From Druceiella hillmani (taxonomy: Eukaryota; Arthropoda; Insecta; Lepidoptera; Hepialidae), in the NCBI GenBank assembly GCA_039881145.1, contig JAYKKI010000016.1, positions 7,837,001 to 7,901,000 on the forward strand: DNA of 64,000 nt. The letters run 5' to 3'. Position 1 is the first letter of the stretch, and the number at the start of each line of letters is the position of its first letter. The translations under genes were made by a program, and so were the position numbers. The notes beneath the pieces are model-generated. The model was given only the letters and a program-made list of their open reading frames with translations, did not search any database and was not told the origin of the DNA. Positions 23,925 through 35,989 of this stretch are shown here, piece after piece.

Positions 23925-25545
23925 GCTTTTAAAAAAAATTATTTCATACTAAAACAAGTACTTTTACATACCAAGAAAAGAATATATGGTTATTTCATAC
24001 TACGAAAAGAAGTACTTTTACATACCAAGAAAAGAATATTTGGTTATATCATACTAAGAAAAGAAATATTTTTACATGTCAAGAAAAGATTAATTGGTTA
24101 TATCATACTAAGAAAATAAGTACTTTTACATACCAAGAAAAGAATACATGGTTATTTCATACTAAGAAAAGAAGTACTTTTACTTTTACATACCAAGAAA
24201 ATAATATTTGGTTATATCATTTTAAGAAAAGAAGTACTTTTACATACCAAGAAAAGATTATTTGGTTATTTCATACTAAGCAGAGAAGCACTTCTTCATA
24301 CTAAGAAAAGAATATTCGGTTATATCATCATTAGAAAAAAGTATTTTTACATACCAAGAAAAGATTATTTGGTTATATCATACTAAGAAAACAAGTACTT
24401 TTACATACCAAGAAAAGAATATATGGTTATTTCATACTACGAAAAGAAGTACTTTTACATACCAAGAAAAGATTATTTGGTTATTTGATACTAAAAAAAG
24501 AAGTAATTTTACAAACCAAGAAAAGAATACTCGGTTGTATCATACTAAGAAAAGAAGTATTTTTACATGTCAAGAAAAGATTATTTGGTTATATCATACT
24601 AAGAAAATAAGTACTTTTACATACGAAGAAAAGAATATATGGTTATTTTATACTAAGAAAAGAAGTACTTTTACATACCAAGAAAAGATTATTTGGTTAT
24701 TTGATACTAAAAAAAGAAGTACTTTTACAAACCAAGAAAAGAATACTCGGTTGTATCATACTAAGAAAAGAAGTATTTTTACATGTCAAGAAAAGATTAT
24801 TTGGTTAGATCATACTAAGAAAATAAGTACTTTTACGTACCAAGAAAAGAATATATGGTAATTTCATACTAAGAAAACAAGTACTTTTACACATCAAGAA
24901 AAGATTATTTGGTTATTTGGTACTAAAAAAAGGAGTACTTTTACATACCAAGAAAATAATATTTAGTTATATAATTTTAAGAAAAGAAGTACTTTTACTT
25001 TTACATACCAAGAAAAGAATATTTGGTTATATCACACTAACAAAAGAAGTACTTTTACATACCAAGAAAAGAATATTTGGTTATTTCATACTAAGAAAAA
25101 AAGTACTTTTACATACCAAGAACAGATTATTTGGTTATTTCATACTAAGCAGAGAAGCACTTCTTCATACTAAGAAAAGAATATTCGGTTATATCATCAT
25201 TAGAAAAAAGTATTTTTACATACCAAGAAAAGATTATTTGGTTATATCATACTAAGAAAACAAGTACTTTTACATATCAAGAAAAGAATATATGGTTATT
25301 TCATACTACGAAAAGAAGTACTTTTACATACCAAGAATAGAATATTTGGTTATATCATACTAAGAAACAAAGTACCTTTACATACCAAGAAAAGATTATT
25401 TGGTTATTTCATACTAAGCAGAGGAGCACTTTTTCATACCAAGAAAAGAAAATTCGGTTATATCATCATTAAAAAAAAGTATTTTTACATACCAAGAAAA
25501 GAATATTTGGTTATATCATACTAAAAAAAGAAGTACTTTTACATG
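23925..25545 (+). repeat. 54-bp minisatellite, about 30 copies
   Basis: Unit: catactaagaaaagaagtac, then ttttacataccaagaaaag, then aatatttggttatat, 54 bp in all (18 codons). Some units carry an extra acttttactttt. A multi-unit block starting ctaagcagagaagcac at 24276 recurs almost unchanged at 25145 (869 bp later) and partly at 25414, so larger blocks have been duplicated. Frames at 23766-24119, 24535-24861 and 24917-25255 read K/R/F/Y-rich 18-residue repeats only because 54 is divisible by three. Different arrays use different frames and stops interrupt them, so I do not call a protein. Confidence 0.95.
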
Positions 25546-28500
25546 GAACAGTTGTATTTTATTTGTTTATATTTGGTATTAACAGTATATAATGTCAGTA
25601 TATATAGAAGTAAAAGAAATAATTTTTTACAGTTTTTCACCAGGAATCTTAGTTGATTAAGTTGCTGATAATGCTCCTGATGATGCATTGTACTATAGTT
25701 TCCTACTCTCGTTACAGACGCTCCTTCGACCTTACCGACAAAACGCAGGTATACAAAGCTATTTAAATTGAAAATCAAAAATGTACAGAAAGTAAGTGAG
25801 ACTGGTATACACGAAGAAAATTATCGAAAGAAAAGCATGCGTAGTATTATCATTTACTGTACATAAACATTTAAAGGCTGAAATATATGATATAATAATC
25901 ATATAGTCATCTGATTAGTGGAGTGATAAACGGATTGCGTAGAAAAACCTATGCGGGCAATATTGCCGTTACACAGAGCAGAGCAGTTGTGTTGATATCA
26001 CGATATGGGTCGACCATTTTTGCATCGAAAAAATATAAAGGACAATACTATGTAATTTTATATTTTGTCCTTTTTTCACTTCTCGTTTATCTTGTAATTG
26101 GGTTACGTTTTTTTTCCTTACGTGTAGATCTCCCCAAAGATCGACTTTTATATTTCATCTTGTCGTGATATTATTTAGTGTAGTCTATAGTATTAAAATT
26201 TTCTGCCTTTGTTATATAAAGGCCACGAAATTTTACGAAGATATTATCTTGGTAAAATTTCGTGAAGTAAACTTAATGTTACTACGTATTTTAAAAATTA
26301 ATCAATCCACAGTCGATCGACCTCGACCGGTTGGTGAAACATGTAATCCAGTATGCATATATATTCGTATAATAAAATATTCAGTTGCAATTGGTAAAAC
26401 ATGTAATAAAGTGTAGATCATTTCAATTCCTATTTTTTTTTAATTTGCTCATTTAAATTATAGTTTAAAACATAAAAAATCAAGGTGAAAATCGCCGCTC
26501 GCTCGCACTTGAATATTCGGGTGACAAGGCTGTAGGCCAACAAGTGTTTAAAGTTACGACTGGTTAATCACTTTACGACTTTCATTTATAAGATAAATTA
26601 CGAAAAAAAGAATCGCCTCCATTTATGGCGAAACATGCTTTAAGTCGTAATTTTATTTTAAGACCTACAAAAGTTGTTTTGCGATCAAAAATTATTTTTA
26701 GTAAACAATTATTAAAATAACTGTTCTTGTATCCATACAGTGATTACAAGATTACAAAAGATATAAGTCTTATATTAAAATGATATGGTTCGCAAAATTA
26801 TCTTCTCAAGCACAGCGTGAGATTAAATTCATAGACAATTGATATCACAAGACTTTTTCTTTCTCATTAAGGTATCAATCAATACCTTTACTTTGGAGTT
26901 TGCGAGTGTAATATTGTAAGCATTACTAACCTGTTATTATATTTCGGTACTTATGTTAATTTTTCGCTGTTAAATTAACACACAAATAACACGATTCATG
27001 TCACAATATTCTTTACTCCAATTTGGCTCTTGATTTTGCCACATGGTATTCATATGATATTCATAAAATGTTGTGAATAGAGAAATTGTTATTGGGTGAA
27101 TTTGGTTCCAAGAACACAGCTCCATATGCCAGTAGCATATTGTATGCTACCTCATGTTTGTATCGCATGAAGCTCCCTCATTTGTGCTTTCATTTCACTT
27201 GCTAGTTTGTGGGATGCTGATTGTATTGACTCCTTTTAGCTTAACAGTAACTTTGACATCAAATTATTTAGAATGCGTCTGAGTCATCATTTTCTTTAAT
27301 TGAAAAAGATGCTATACATCCATTTTATTCTAAACAGATTTACATTATTTCTCAATTTTATTATTTCATTATAGAAATATAAGTTTCGCCTTACAAAGAA
27401 TGTATCTTTATTTCGCTATATTCGAACAAATAATCCAGAATTACGAAGAAAGTCCGTAAGTACATACAGTTGTACATTACATAAAATTTAGCCATCGTTG
27501 AGCAATTTCATATTATTCAAGGCTTATATTAGTTGCTAAGACAGAAGAATTTGCAGAAATATAATTTGCAATGTAATAAACTCACAGTGGAATGGGAATG
27601 AAACTGTTTATATTAAGAGTGTCTGTTACATAAAGATGTTTTTAACCAGGTTTTTTAATTTTTAGAAACTATAATAATTACCAGTTACGTAGATATAAAT
27701 TATACGCAAGTAAAACACACAAAACTTTTTTAATGGGCATTATCAGTTTTTTCTAAGAAGTGTGACTAAAACACTTAATTTTTCGCATGATTTGTGAGAA
27801 ATAACCTGTATTTAAACTGAAGTAATTACCTTATATCTAAAGCTGTTGGTATTTTTCTGTTTATATTTGATATCAATTTCTTTCAATACCAAATTATTAC
27901 AAGTTTACGTTTCTTCAGAACTACAAATTTACTCTAAGTTCTATTTATATTTACGCGATAATACACGCAATCATTATGACTTCACAATGATATAGTTATC
28001 CATCGGTGACAACCTCAGAGTTTCGACAATTATAAATTCATTAATTTTTTCATATAAATATTTAGATGAAGTCTCAATATAAAGGGGATCATTTTGTCCA
28101 TCTCCGTCAAATGGTCTGTCCTTGGGTAACCCTTTCAAAATTAAATTGAGTTTCAACTTATAATTATTAATTTTCAAAGGCCATTTGCAAAAGATTACAC
28201 TCGAAATTAATGACCAAAATTATGGATTTGAAATATTTTCATAAATTTGAATTTAAAATTTTTTATTTTGGTTACAAAAATTTTAATTATAATTATTTTA
28301 AATAGCTTGCATCAGCAACTTCAATGGACATCGGAAATTACGCGATCCTACTTTATACTTGTTTTAAAATTGACTTATTTATTTATTTTTCTTCTATTAT
28401 TTATTTATTTTAATGAATTAATAATTTTTTCGACATGCCATTTATATAGCAAAGCATAGTTTTTAATAAGAAAAAGTAATAAAAACTAACTTATCTTTTC

Positions 28501-29760
28501 CAAATGCACTTCACATTTTAAGATTTTAAGCTCAAGATACTCACTCTTAATATAATTGTCTATCAATTAAATAACCTAAAATATTATTAACCTAAGTTTT
28601 AACATTCGTATAATTAAATGTCACCCAAATATCCCAAATATCATACTAGATTGTAACAGTTTTCCTAAAATTATGATATAAACTAAGCAAATTTTACTGA
28701 ATAAATTTGCCCTTCCACATAAACATGGTTCCAAAATAAACAGTAATTAACTAAAATTAGTGACGATACTTAAAATAAATTAGCAAACAATAGTTACCAA
28801 CGAATTAACCGTCTAGTTTATTTCACTCCAGTTGTCTGCAAAGTTCCAAGTACAAATTTGTAATGAAACCAAAGTTACTTAACCTAGACCTCGGAAATGT
28901 CGTTACAAAGTCAAGTTCGTTCATAATACACGAGTTAATTATAATAAAGGGTTACTGTAACAGGAAAACAACTAACGACTCAAAGCTGAATACTAAGGAA
29001 ATTAAGTAGCATAGCATGCGTGATACTAAAGATAATGAAACCTACGTCGGAATATATCACGTCTTATAATTCTGAAATAGAACTCATTGATTGTCAGCTT
29101 GACCTATGAAATGTTAACTTATAATATAATCTTTTACTCCGAAAAACAAGAAAATGTTTGAATTAAATTTAGAATTATATTTAGAATTATTATCTTTCAT
29201 ATACATGTATTATCACCATATATGTGTTATCTCCATTTAAAACTATCTTTAAACTGATTATCAGACGAACAAAAATTACATCACGTGAGATTTTACTTTA
29301 CGTAATTTCTCTGGGCTTCGATAAGTTTTATATAATCCTTAATGAAGAATAAGGGTGAAAGAGATATTTCACAAACTTTTTTTTAATTTTTAATTGCTGT
29401 TTTAACCATAATAACATAACATAAAATAAAACTCTAAATGTTAAGTACTTGCACATTGAAAATATTTTATAAAAATAATTGGTGTGGTAAGTAATAAAAT
29501 ACATTAAGATAATTTAAATATTTTTTTTGGTTATTTACCTGTTGTCTTTGTGTAGATTGTGTACCCATCGAGTAAGGTTACTGACCTAATACAGCTTAAA
29601 TGTTTAGAAACATCGCAATCGGTTCACTCGATCATAATATAAACGAAATTAATCATTTAAACAATTCTTTCATATTGCTTTGGTACAAAGAGAACAAAAC
29701 TTAGAGTATAACTACACGACGCATAGTAATTATACAAATGTTCTATGTATCTGTGCACAT
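25546..29760. other. AT-rich DNA, no supported gene
   Basis: About 4.2 kb with only short frames. Notable small items: a 13-bp-arm hairpin at 26224-26264 (cacgaaattttac and complement), a GC-richer patch at 26490-26540, and a minus-strand frame 27974-28177 containing GLPKDRPFDGDGQNDPLY, which looks less AT-driven than the rest but which I do not recognise. Confidence 0.45.
26224..26264. repeat. 13-bp hairpin
   Basis: cacgaaattttac (26224-26236) pairs with gtaaaatttcgtg (26252-26264). The 15-base spacer is itself partly palindromic (agatattatct). Confidence 0.8.
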
Positions 29761-30217
29761 CGATAGATGGCGCTGCTTGTATTTAAATTCGCGCAATAAA
29801 ACTTTCCTTCCGGCCATATATTAGCGATATGGGTCTGCACGTACGAAGCGCGGTCTCAGCTGGTTTAAGCAAATATCAAAATTAATGAAACGGTGTATAT
29901 GTATCATGTAGATATTGTAATTGCACGACAATTTATTAATAATTCTATTGAAATATATAATATTTTCGTAAATATTTACATCAAACAAGAATTCAACTGA
30001 AAATCTCCAAAAAACCCAAATTATCATATTTTCCTTTCTTGTTTGAGAAAGTCGATATTATTCCAAATTTAAACTTTAATGTCCGAAACTCCTTTTAATA
30101 CGAGTTCTTTCATAATTTATTTTTTATAATTTTGTCAGGTGTTATTTTATACATATTGCGCTAGGAAGTCTATATTAGTGACGACTTATGATATATAAAG
30201 TAATTTCACTTCAATCG

Positions 30218-30270
30218 AGATACGGAACCGTCGACGTGCGAGCCACACTCGCATTTGGTCAGTTTGTTTT
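30218..30270 (+). mobile_element. Tail fragment of the 'actcgca.ttgg' repeat family
   Basis: Reads gatacggaaccgtcgacgtg, then cgagccacactcgcatttgg. This matches the remembered family end 'tacggaaccctc...gactcgcacttggcc'. Confidence 0.55.
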
Positions 30271-30869
30271 TAATTTTTAAGTATAATTTGCAAATGTCAA
30301 ACTGTAAAGTATTTGTAACGTTTAAAAATAACATGAATGGCACTTCCAATTAATTTTGATACGATGAAAATACAAATTCCGAAAAAAATCTGGAATTAAT
30401 TTGTTTATTTAAATTTATTTTGGAAATGTTGCATTAATAAGGTCGTTTTCTGAAATAACTACAAAACTATTTTTGGTTTTTACTTGTTTTTCCTAGAATA
30501 CATTTATTTATTTAAATTAATTTTGGGAATGTTGGAATATTGCATAAGTTCGTTTTCTATAATAATTACGAAACTATTTTTGATTTTTAATTGTTTTTCT
30601 TTCTTTATTATTTTACACTAAATTACTTTTAATAGCACGAAATTTACTGAATTATCGCTATTATAATAACATTTACGGTGATTATTACGCTTAAGTGGTA
30701 CTAAACTACATTATATTTTACTATAATTGTATTTAAAAATATTTTTGGCCGAGTTGGCAAAAAAATTATGCATTGTATCACATATTGCTTATAAATACAA
30801 ATATTTTGTACGTCAATGTTGCAAACTTGATGTCGGGGATAGATAGGGGATTGTAGTTAATTTTGTTTT

Positions 30870-30930
30870 TTAGGTTCCGTATTTCAAAATAAAAAAACGC
30901 AACCTTTATACAATGACTGATGTGTCCATA
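30870..30930 (+). mobile_element. Head fragment of the 'ggttccgta' repeat family
   Basis: ttttaggttccgtatttcaa followed by aaaaaaacgcaacctttata resembles the family start. It lies about 600 bp to the right of the tail fragment at 30218, so these are two separate relics. Confidence 0.5.
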
Positions 30931-31983
30931 CATTTTTGCATAAGGTATTACCGTTATCCTTAAGAGCAGTTCGATGTGGATACTTGGAATTCGACGTAGA
31001 TAAAAACATTTTTTCCAGCGTATATTTCAATCGAGTTCTTGTATTTCACAGATATGTGGACACTTAGTGAGAAAAAGTGGATAAACACTCCGGAAATGTG
31101 GTGTTACTGGAAATATCCAGAAATAAATTCCAAAGTAATGACGTAATGTTTTCAGAGCTTCACAGAGAATGTTTTCGTGTAGGGTACCAGAGACCAGTAG
31201 AGTGTACTATAGTACGCGGATGATCACCCTTGTGATGGATTAATCAGATGAAGTCTAATATGAGCGAGTGCACCAGGCTGACGAGAAGCAGAGATAGTGA
31301 CATATCGTAAGGCGGGTTTCATCTGCCCTTGCCAGTAACACATGATTACAACGACTGTTCTCTCAAGAGCGTCACGACGGAGAAGTTATAGATTTTTAAA
31401 TTTTTAATGAGCAAATAAAGTAATAGCACGTTTGCTTAATTCTTCCACCTTGCGAAATATCAATTAAAAATAAGTTATAAGGGTTGTAATTTCAGAATAA
31501 TTTTTTGCCCATTTTTTCTCTTACCTAGTTTTAGGGGTTTCGTTTAACATGTTCACAAAAATATGTCTCCCCTCCCACTTATCTCCGAAACTAAAAAAAA
31601 AACGGCGTTACTCAAAACTTACGTAAAATTGACAGGAAAACGGTAACAATGAAGGAAATTTCATAGTTTCTGAGAATTTCACGATATTATTGCCTATGTG
31701 GAAAAATATTTCTATGATGAATATTAATATTTATAAACAGTTAATGAGAAATACTTAAATTATAATTGTAGCATTATATGTTTACATGTCTCTAGTATAA
31801 AATCTTCTTAGTGCACTAATATGTAACGAGTCTTCATTTTAAAATTTAATTATGTAATTTACATTGTGTTTATATGGTTTAATGCTAATTAATAGTTAAT
31901 CACTTTCTTTTTGGGTGTATATAAATATTTGAGGTAATGTGTTACTTTTATATCTTCATGTTTATTTGTTATCTTAATTAATA

Positions 31984-32175
31984 TTATAAATGTGAGTTCA
32001 CGTCGCAACGGAGCAATGGATCAGCGTAATTTTCTGCACAGAGATAGCTGACTAGCCGGGAAATGATATGGGCTACATTTTCACCCGGAACATCTCATAC
32101 CAATACCAATCATAACTTATATTATAAATGTACAAAGGTCTTAGCGTGTCTTTCATTCACGCCGGAACTGTGTGA
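31984..32175 (+). mobile_element. Two heads of 'taatattataaatg' repeat elements
   Basis: taatattataaatgtgagtt leads into 'acgtcgcaacggagcaatgg' and 'gatagctgactagccggga'. At about 32118 ttatattataaatgtacaaa leads into 'gtgtctttcattcacgccgg'. Both openings match remembered, very common lepidopteran repeats. They sit directly upstream of the 303-bp tandem repeat. Confidence 0.6.
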
Positions 32176-32243
32176 CGAATTTTATAGACAGTGGGCCAGG
32201 TAATGACTTTTTTGAACAATTGTTATTTGAAACCGACAAAGTA

Positions 32244-32995
32244 CACATACGGTATAATGAAGCAAAATCGCAACGAAGAAACGGATCGAAGTATTTTTTT
32301 AATACTCCATATAAAGGAGAAAGAGAATTACGCTCTGTAATCCCTAATTTGGAGGGAAACAGTTTTGTCTTCGTAGTTATTTGTATTATACAAACGTCCC
32401 TAATTTGGAGGAAAACAATCCTTAATTTGGAGGGAAACAGTTTGAAACAAACAATCCCTAATTTGGAGGAAAACAGTTTTGTCTTCGTAGTTATTTGTAT
32501 TATACAAACGTCTTCGTAGTTATTTGTATTATATATATTTGTATTACACAAACGGAATAATGAAGCCAAATTGCAACGAAGCAACGGATCGAAGCATTTT
32601 TTTATTACTCAATATAAAGGAGAAAGAGAATTACGCTCTGTAATACCTAATTTGGAGGGAAACAGTTTTGTCTTCGTAGTTATTTGTATTATACAAACGT
32701 CCCTAATTTGGAGGAAAACAATCCTTAATTTGGAGGGAAACAGTTTGAAACAAACAATCCCTAATTTGGAGGAAAACAGTTTTGTCTTCGTAGTTATTTG
32801 TATTATACAAACGTCTTCGTAGTTATTTGTATTATATATATTTGTATTACACAAACGGAATAATGAAGCCAAATTGCAACGAAGCAACGGATCGAAGCAT
32901 TTTTTTATTACTCAATATAAAGGAGAAAGAGAATTACGCTCTGTAATACCTAATTTGGAGGGAAACAGTTTTGTCTTCGTAGTTATTTGTATTAT
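32244..32995. repeat. 303-bp tandem repeat, about 2.5 copies
   Basis: The marker cgctctgtaa occurs at 32331, 32634 and 32937, exactly 303 bp apart each time. Each monomer holds shorter internal repeats: 'cctaatttggagg.aaaca' several times and 'gtcttcgtagttatttgt' up to three times. Because 303 is divisible by three, open frames of 83-143 codons appear on both strands (for example 32153-32584 minus and 32172-32519 plus). They mirror each other and show no domain. The 'gcaacgaagcaacggatcg' start resembles the TE head just upstream. Confidence 0.95.
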
Positions 32996-33247
32996 AATAT
33001 AAAATCATGAAAATAAGTACTTAATTTCCCTTACTAAATCTAAATGTCGCTGCATGTTTTGATATCTTTCTATAAATCTGTGAATATAAACATGCGAGCA
33101 AAGTCGCGTTACTACTATACATTCGATAATATTGTTTATTATATAAATGCTTTCTCTTCAAGCTGGGAGTTGCGTGAGACATTTTTTTGCAAATTAATAA
33201 AACTAATTATTAATTGTTTATTCGCTGTTTACATTATTATTAATTCT

Positions 33248-33400
33248 AATACTATTTATAATATTATATAAACGATTTGATAATAAACTACCTAGATCAA
33301 TACTATTTATAATATTATATACATTATTTGATAATAAACTACCTAGATCAATACTATTTATAATATTATATACATTATTTGATAATAAACTACCTAGATC
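33248..33400. repeat. 51-bp tandem repeat, 3 copies
   Basis: The marker cctagatc falls at 33291, 33342 and 33393. The unit carries aatactatttataatattat and ttgataataaactac. Copies 2 and 3 look identical, so expansion is recent. Confidence 0.95.
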
Positions 33401-33552
33401 GAGACATTATTGAACTTCTTGATTCGCTACTATTGCATGTATTCCTTAATGAACACGACTATTTTTTATGAATATCTCAAATACTTTAATATAAAACTTT
33501 GCAAGTTTTCTTCATATTTATTTATCTACTTTAATGTATCTAATTGATACAT

Positions 33553-33715
33553 ATGGCGGACTTATTGCTACGTGAGCAATCTCTTACAGCCAACCATAAC
33601 ACCCGTCCAGCCCCGCTCGACGAACGGCCGGGAATCGAACCCGGGTCTCCGCGGTGCACCGCGTCGTCACAGGCCGTATGCCTTGTGATCAACCCAACAC
33701 ACCACGGCGACGACA
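33553..33715 (-). mobile_element. tRNA-derived SINE, best-preserved copy
   Basis: The minus strand reads a perfect RNA polymerase III B box, GGTTCGATTCC (33631-33641), inside a GC-rich tRNA-like arm, and a weaker A-box-like TGGTGTGTTGG upstream. The element ends in gcaataagtccgccatat, a tail resembling 3' ends shared by lepidopteran LINE/SINE pairs. tRNA folding is not complete, so this is a SINE and not a tRNA gene. Related copies: 3693, 13714, 20566. The 61-residue frame on + is incidental. Confidence 0.85.
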
Positions 33716-34239
33716 TAGGCTGCAGTTAAATGATCTTTACTTATGTAAATGTTAAGATGAAGAAAAACCTGTTCAGTACGAGCGCAAGTCGCAACAATAA
33801 TGTTTCATACGCATTTAGATATTTATTTTTTTTATAAATAAAAGAAAAAACAATAGTTCATAGTATCTCTTATAAACTGTTAATAGTAATCATATTGCTT
33901 ATCCGCAGATTTACCCGCGTGAATTTTCTTTTAAGACGACATATTTTATCCTTGATTCCATGAAATAATTCCAACCCACTTTTATAAATAATATAATTGT
34001 TAATGTGTACACATTGCACCATCAACGGATATGTTATATTATTGTATTTTTATTTTCAAATACAAATATCCAGTATCATTCTAAGTAAATTATGATATTT
34101 CTTAGGTTAAAAAGTGGTAACACAAATTATGAATTGTGTATATAGGGTTAAGGATAACATTTATTTATTTCTTGAAAATCTCATTTCCAGTTTATGTATT
34201 TATTAAAGGTTAGACAAGCGGAAGTGTCACACGGATAAA

Positions 34240-34460
34240 TGCTTATAAAAGTTAGTGCAAACGAAATACAAAGCAACTCGAATAAACATCATTATAACTA
34301 GTGGCTAGTCGTGATCCACCAACGTGACAGAAGAGGAAAAATAACAAAATTAGCCGCATTTCATAATACTGTGTGGGATAATGTGAGTGCACGAAATATA
34401 GGTGAACTCTGAAGGACAACACGCTCTCTTGTAACAGCCAAGAGTACAAAACGCTATATT
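34240..34460 (-). mobile_element. Dispersed repeat, copy 1 of a pair
   Basis: On the minus strand it aligns by eye with 38025-38270: 'cttggctgttacaagagag' against 'cttggctgctacatgagaag', '..cacagtattatgaaatgc' against '..cgcagtattgcgagatgc', and 'ggtggatcacgacta' against 'ggtagttcacgaccta'. Short length and absence of coding suggest a SINE or MITE. Family unknown to me. Confidence 0.65.
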
Positions 34461-34487
34461 TAAGATCAATAAATATATTAATAAATA

Positions 34488-34545
34488 TAATACGTTTAAT
34501 AAAACCCTGTCCAGCCGTTTAGGTGTCATTGAATACAAACATCCA
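34488..34545 (+). mobile_element. Fragment of the 'ccagccgtttaggc' TE-end sequence
   Basis: tttaataaaaccctgtccag, ccgtttaggtgtcattga and acaaaca match the unit of the array at 44640-46000. Confidence 0.5.
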
Positions 34546-35568
34546 AATACACTTTTCACGGTAAACATGTGTAAAAAATTTTCACGGTAAAACTAATGCA
34601 AAGCACAGGTTAATCGAATCACCGGCCTATAATTATTCGCTCCATTTGTTTCTCCGCCACACATATTATAGACATAGAAGTGGTTATAAAATTATTACAT
34701 GAAAAATGAACAGACATATTTTTGCGTCTATAATATTAGTTAGGATTTTTCTCTAAGTAAAATACATTTTTCAAAAAACAACTTGATCGCTTTTACATAC
34801 TCATATTGCACATCCCGTGAATGCTTGCTTTGTTATCGATATCTACTTGACTCTATTATCGACCTTGAGTTTTAAATAATTTTATATAGATTTTTATACA
34901 AGAGGAGTTTTTCGAATAAAGGGGTCATTATCATTTTTTCTTAATTTTTGTTATTATATAAAGGAGCATGTTCCTTTTAAAAGGGATTTGAGCCCAGGAA
35001 AAAATAATTTTGCACAAATGAAACTTACGTCATTTTAAAGCATAAATTTATTATGACGATATTTAATAAAGATTTCGTTTTTATTAAGCTGCGTGTTCTA
35101 ATAATTACAAAAATGAGTCATAGTTACTGGCAAAAGCACTCTATTACAGAATGAACGCAATAAAATAAAAATAAGATCATGGTTTTAGTACCACCTTTTT
35201 TAACTTTCTAGTATTCTACTTTACCTTTGAATTTAATGGTTTTACGCGGATGTCATATACTAAAGTTTTACGCTTTCAGCGATTACTGTATAAGATTTTC
35301 TTTGGTTCAACCATATATTATTTGAAAGATTAAAATTATATATAACACACGCTTCGTTACTAATTTATAGAATTTTACAAATATTTGCAAAAATAGATTG
35401 TAGTAGTATAGATTTACGCTACTTAATATAATTTAGGGCAATTTTCGCGTGAGCTTCTTTCCATCATATTTTTTATTTTTACGCTGCAGACATCTTTGAG
35501 CACCATTTTTAATAATTCATACACGTTTATCTTATCTCATTCACAGTTATTGCCAATGATATGATATG

Positions 35569-35570
<2 letters not shown>

Positions 35571-35640
<70 letters not shown>
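35571..35640. repeat. (AT)n microsatellite
   Basis: About 30 AT dinucleotides with one GT interruption near the right end. Confidence 0.95.
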
Positions 35641-35989
35641 TACCTATCATTTCATTCTTCACGCACTTTTATGCAGAAATGACAACTTCCAAGAGGTAAT
35701 ATAATGAAAACACTCAATTTTGATAGTTAATATTATTAAGTTTTAACGTTACAATACTAGCATTTACATAATAATAAATATTCTCAAATATACATTAAAA
35801 ACTACGTCGAAAATATTATAATTGATTGATTTAATGCTCAGTCGTGATACTAAATAAAAGTGTTATTGCATAAACAGCCCATAGCCTTTTATACCGTTCT
35901 GTTACAAAAATGAGTTGATGTATTTTAGATTCATTGCAATCATGAAAATATACAGACAGGGATCATATTGTATTCATCAATTAAATTAC

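Noticed and set aside
23766..25255. Three open frames of 108-117 residues with an 18-residue repeat
   Set aside because: They lie wholly in the 54-bp minisatellite. Frame choice differs between them, stops separate them, and composition follows the DNA repeat.
27974..28177. Minus-strand frame with GLPKDRPFDGDGQNDPLY
   Set aside because: Looks somewhat protein-like, but I recognise no family and see no splice sites or neighbours that support an exon.
32153..32887. Open frames of 83-143 residues on both strands
   Set aside because: Produced by the 303-bp repeat (divisible by three). The two strands mirror each other and no domain is visible.
33544..33729. 61-residue frame and apparent tRNA-like GC-rich block
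   Set aside because: The block is a SINE with a B box; no complete tRNA cloverleaf can be formed, so neither a gene nor a tRNA is called.
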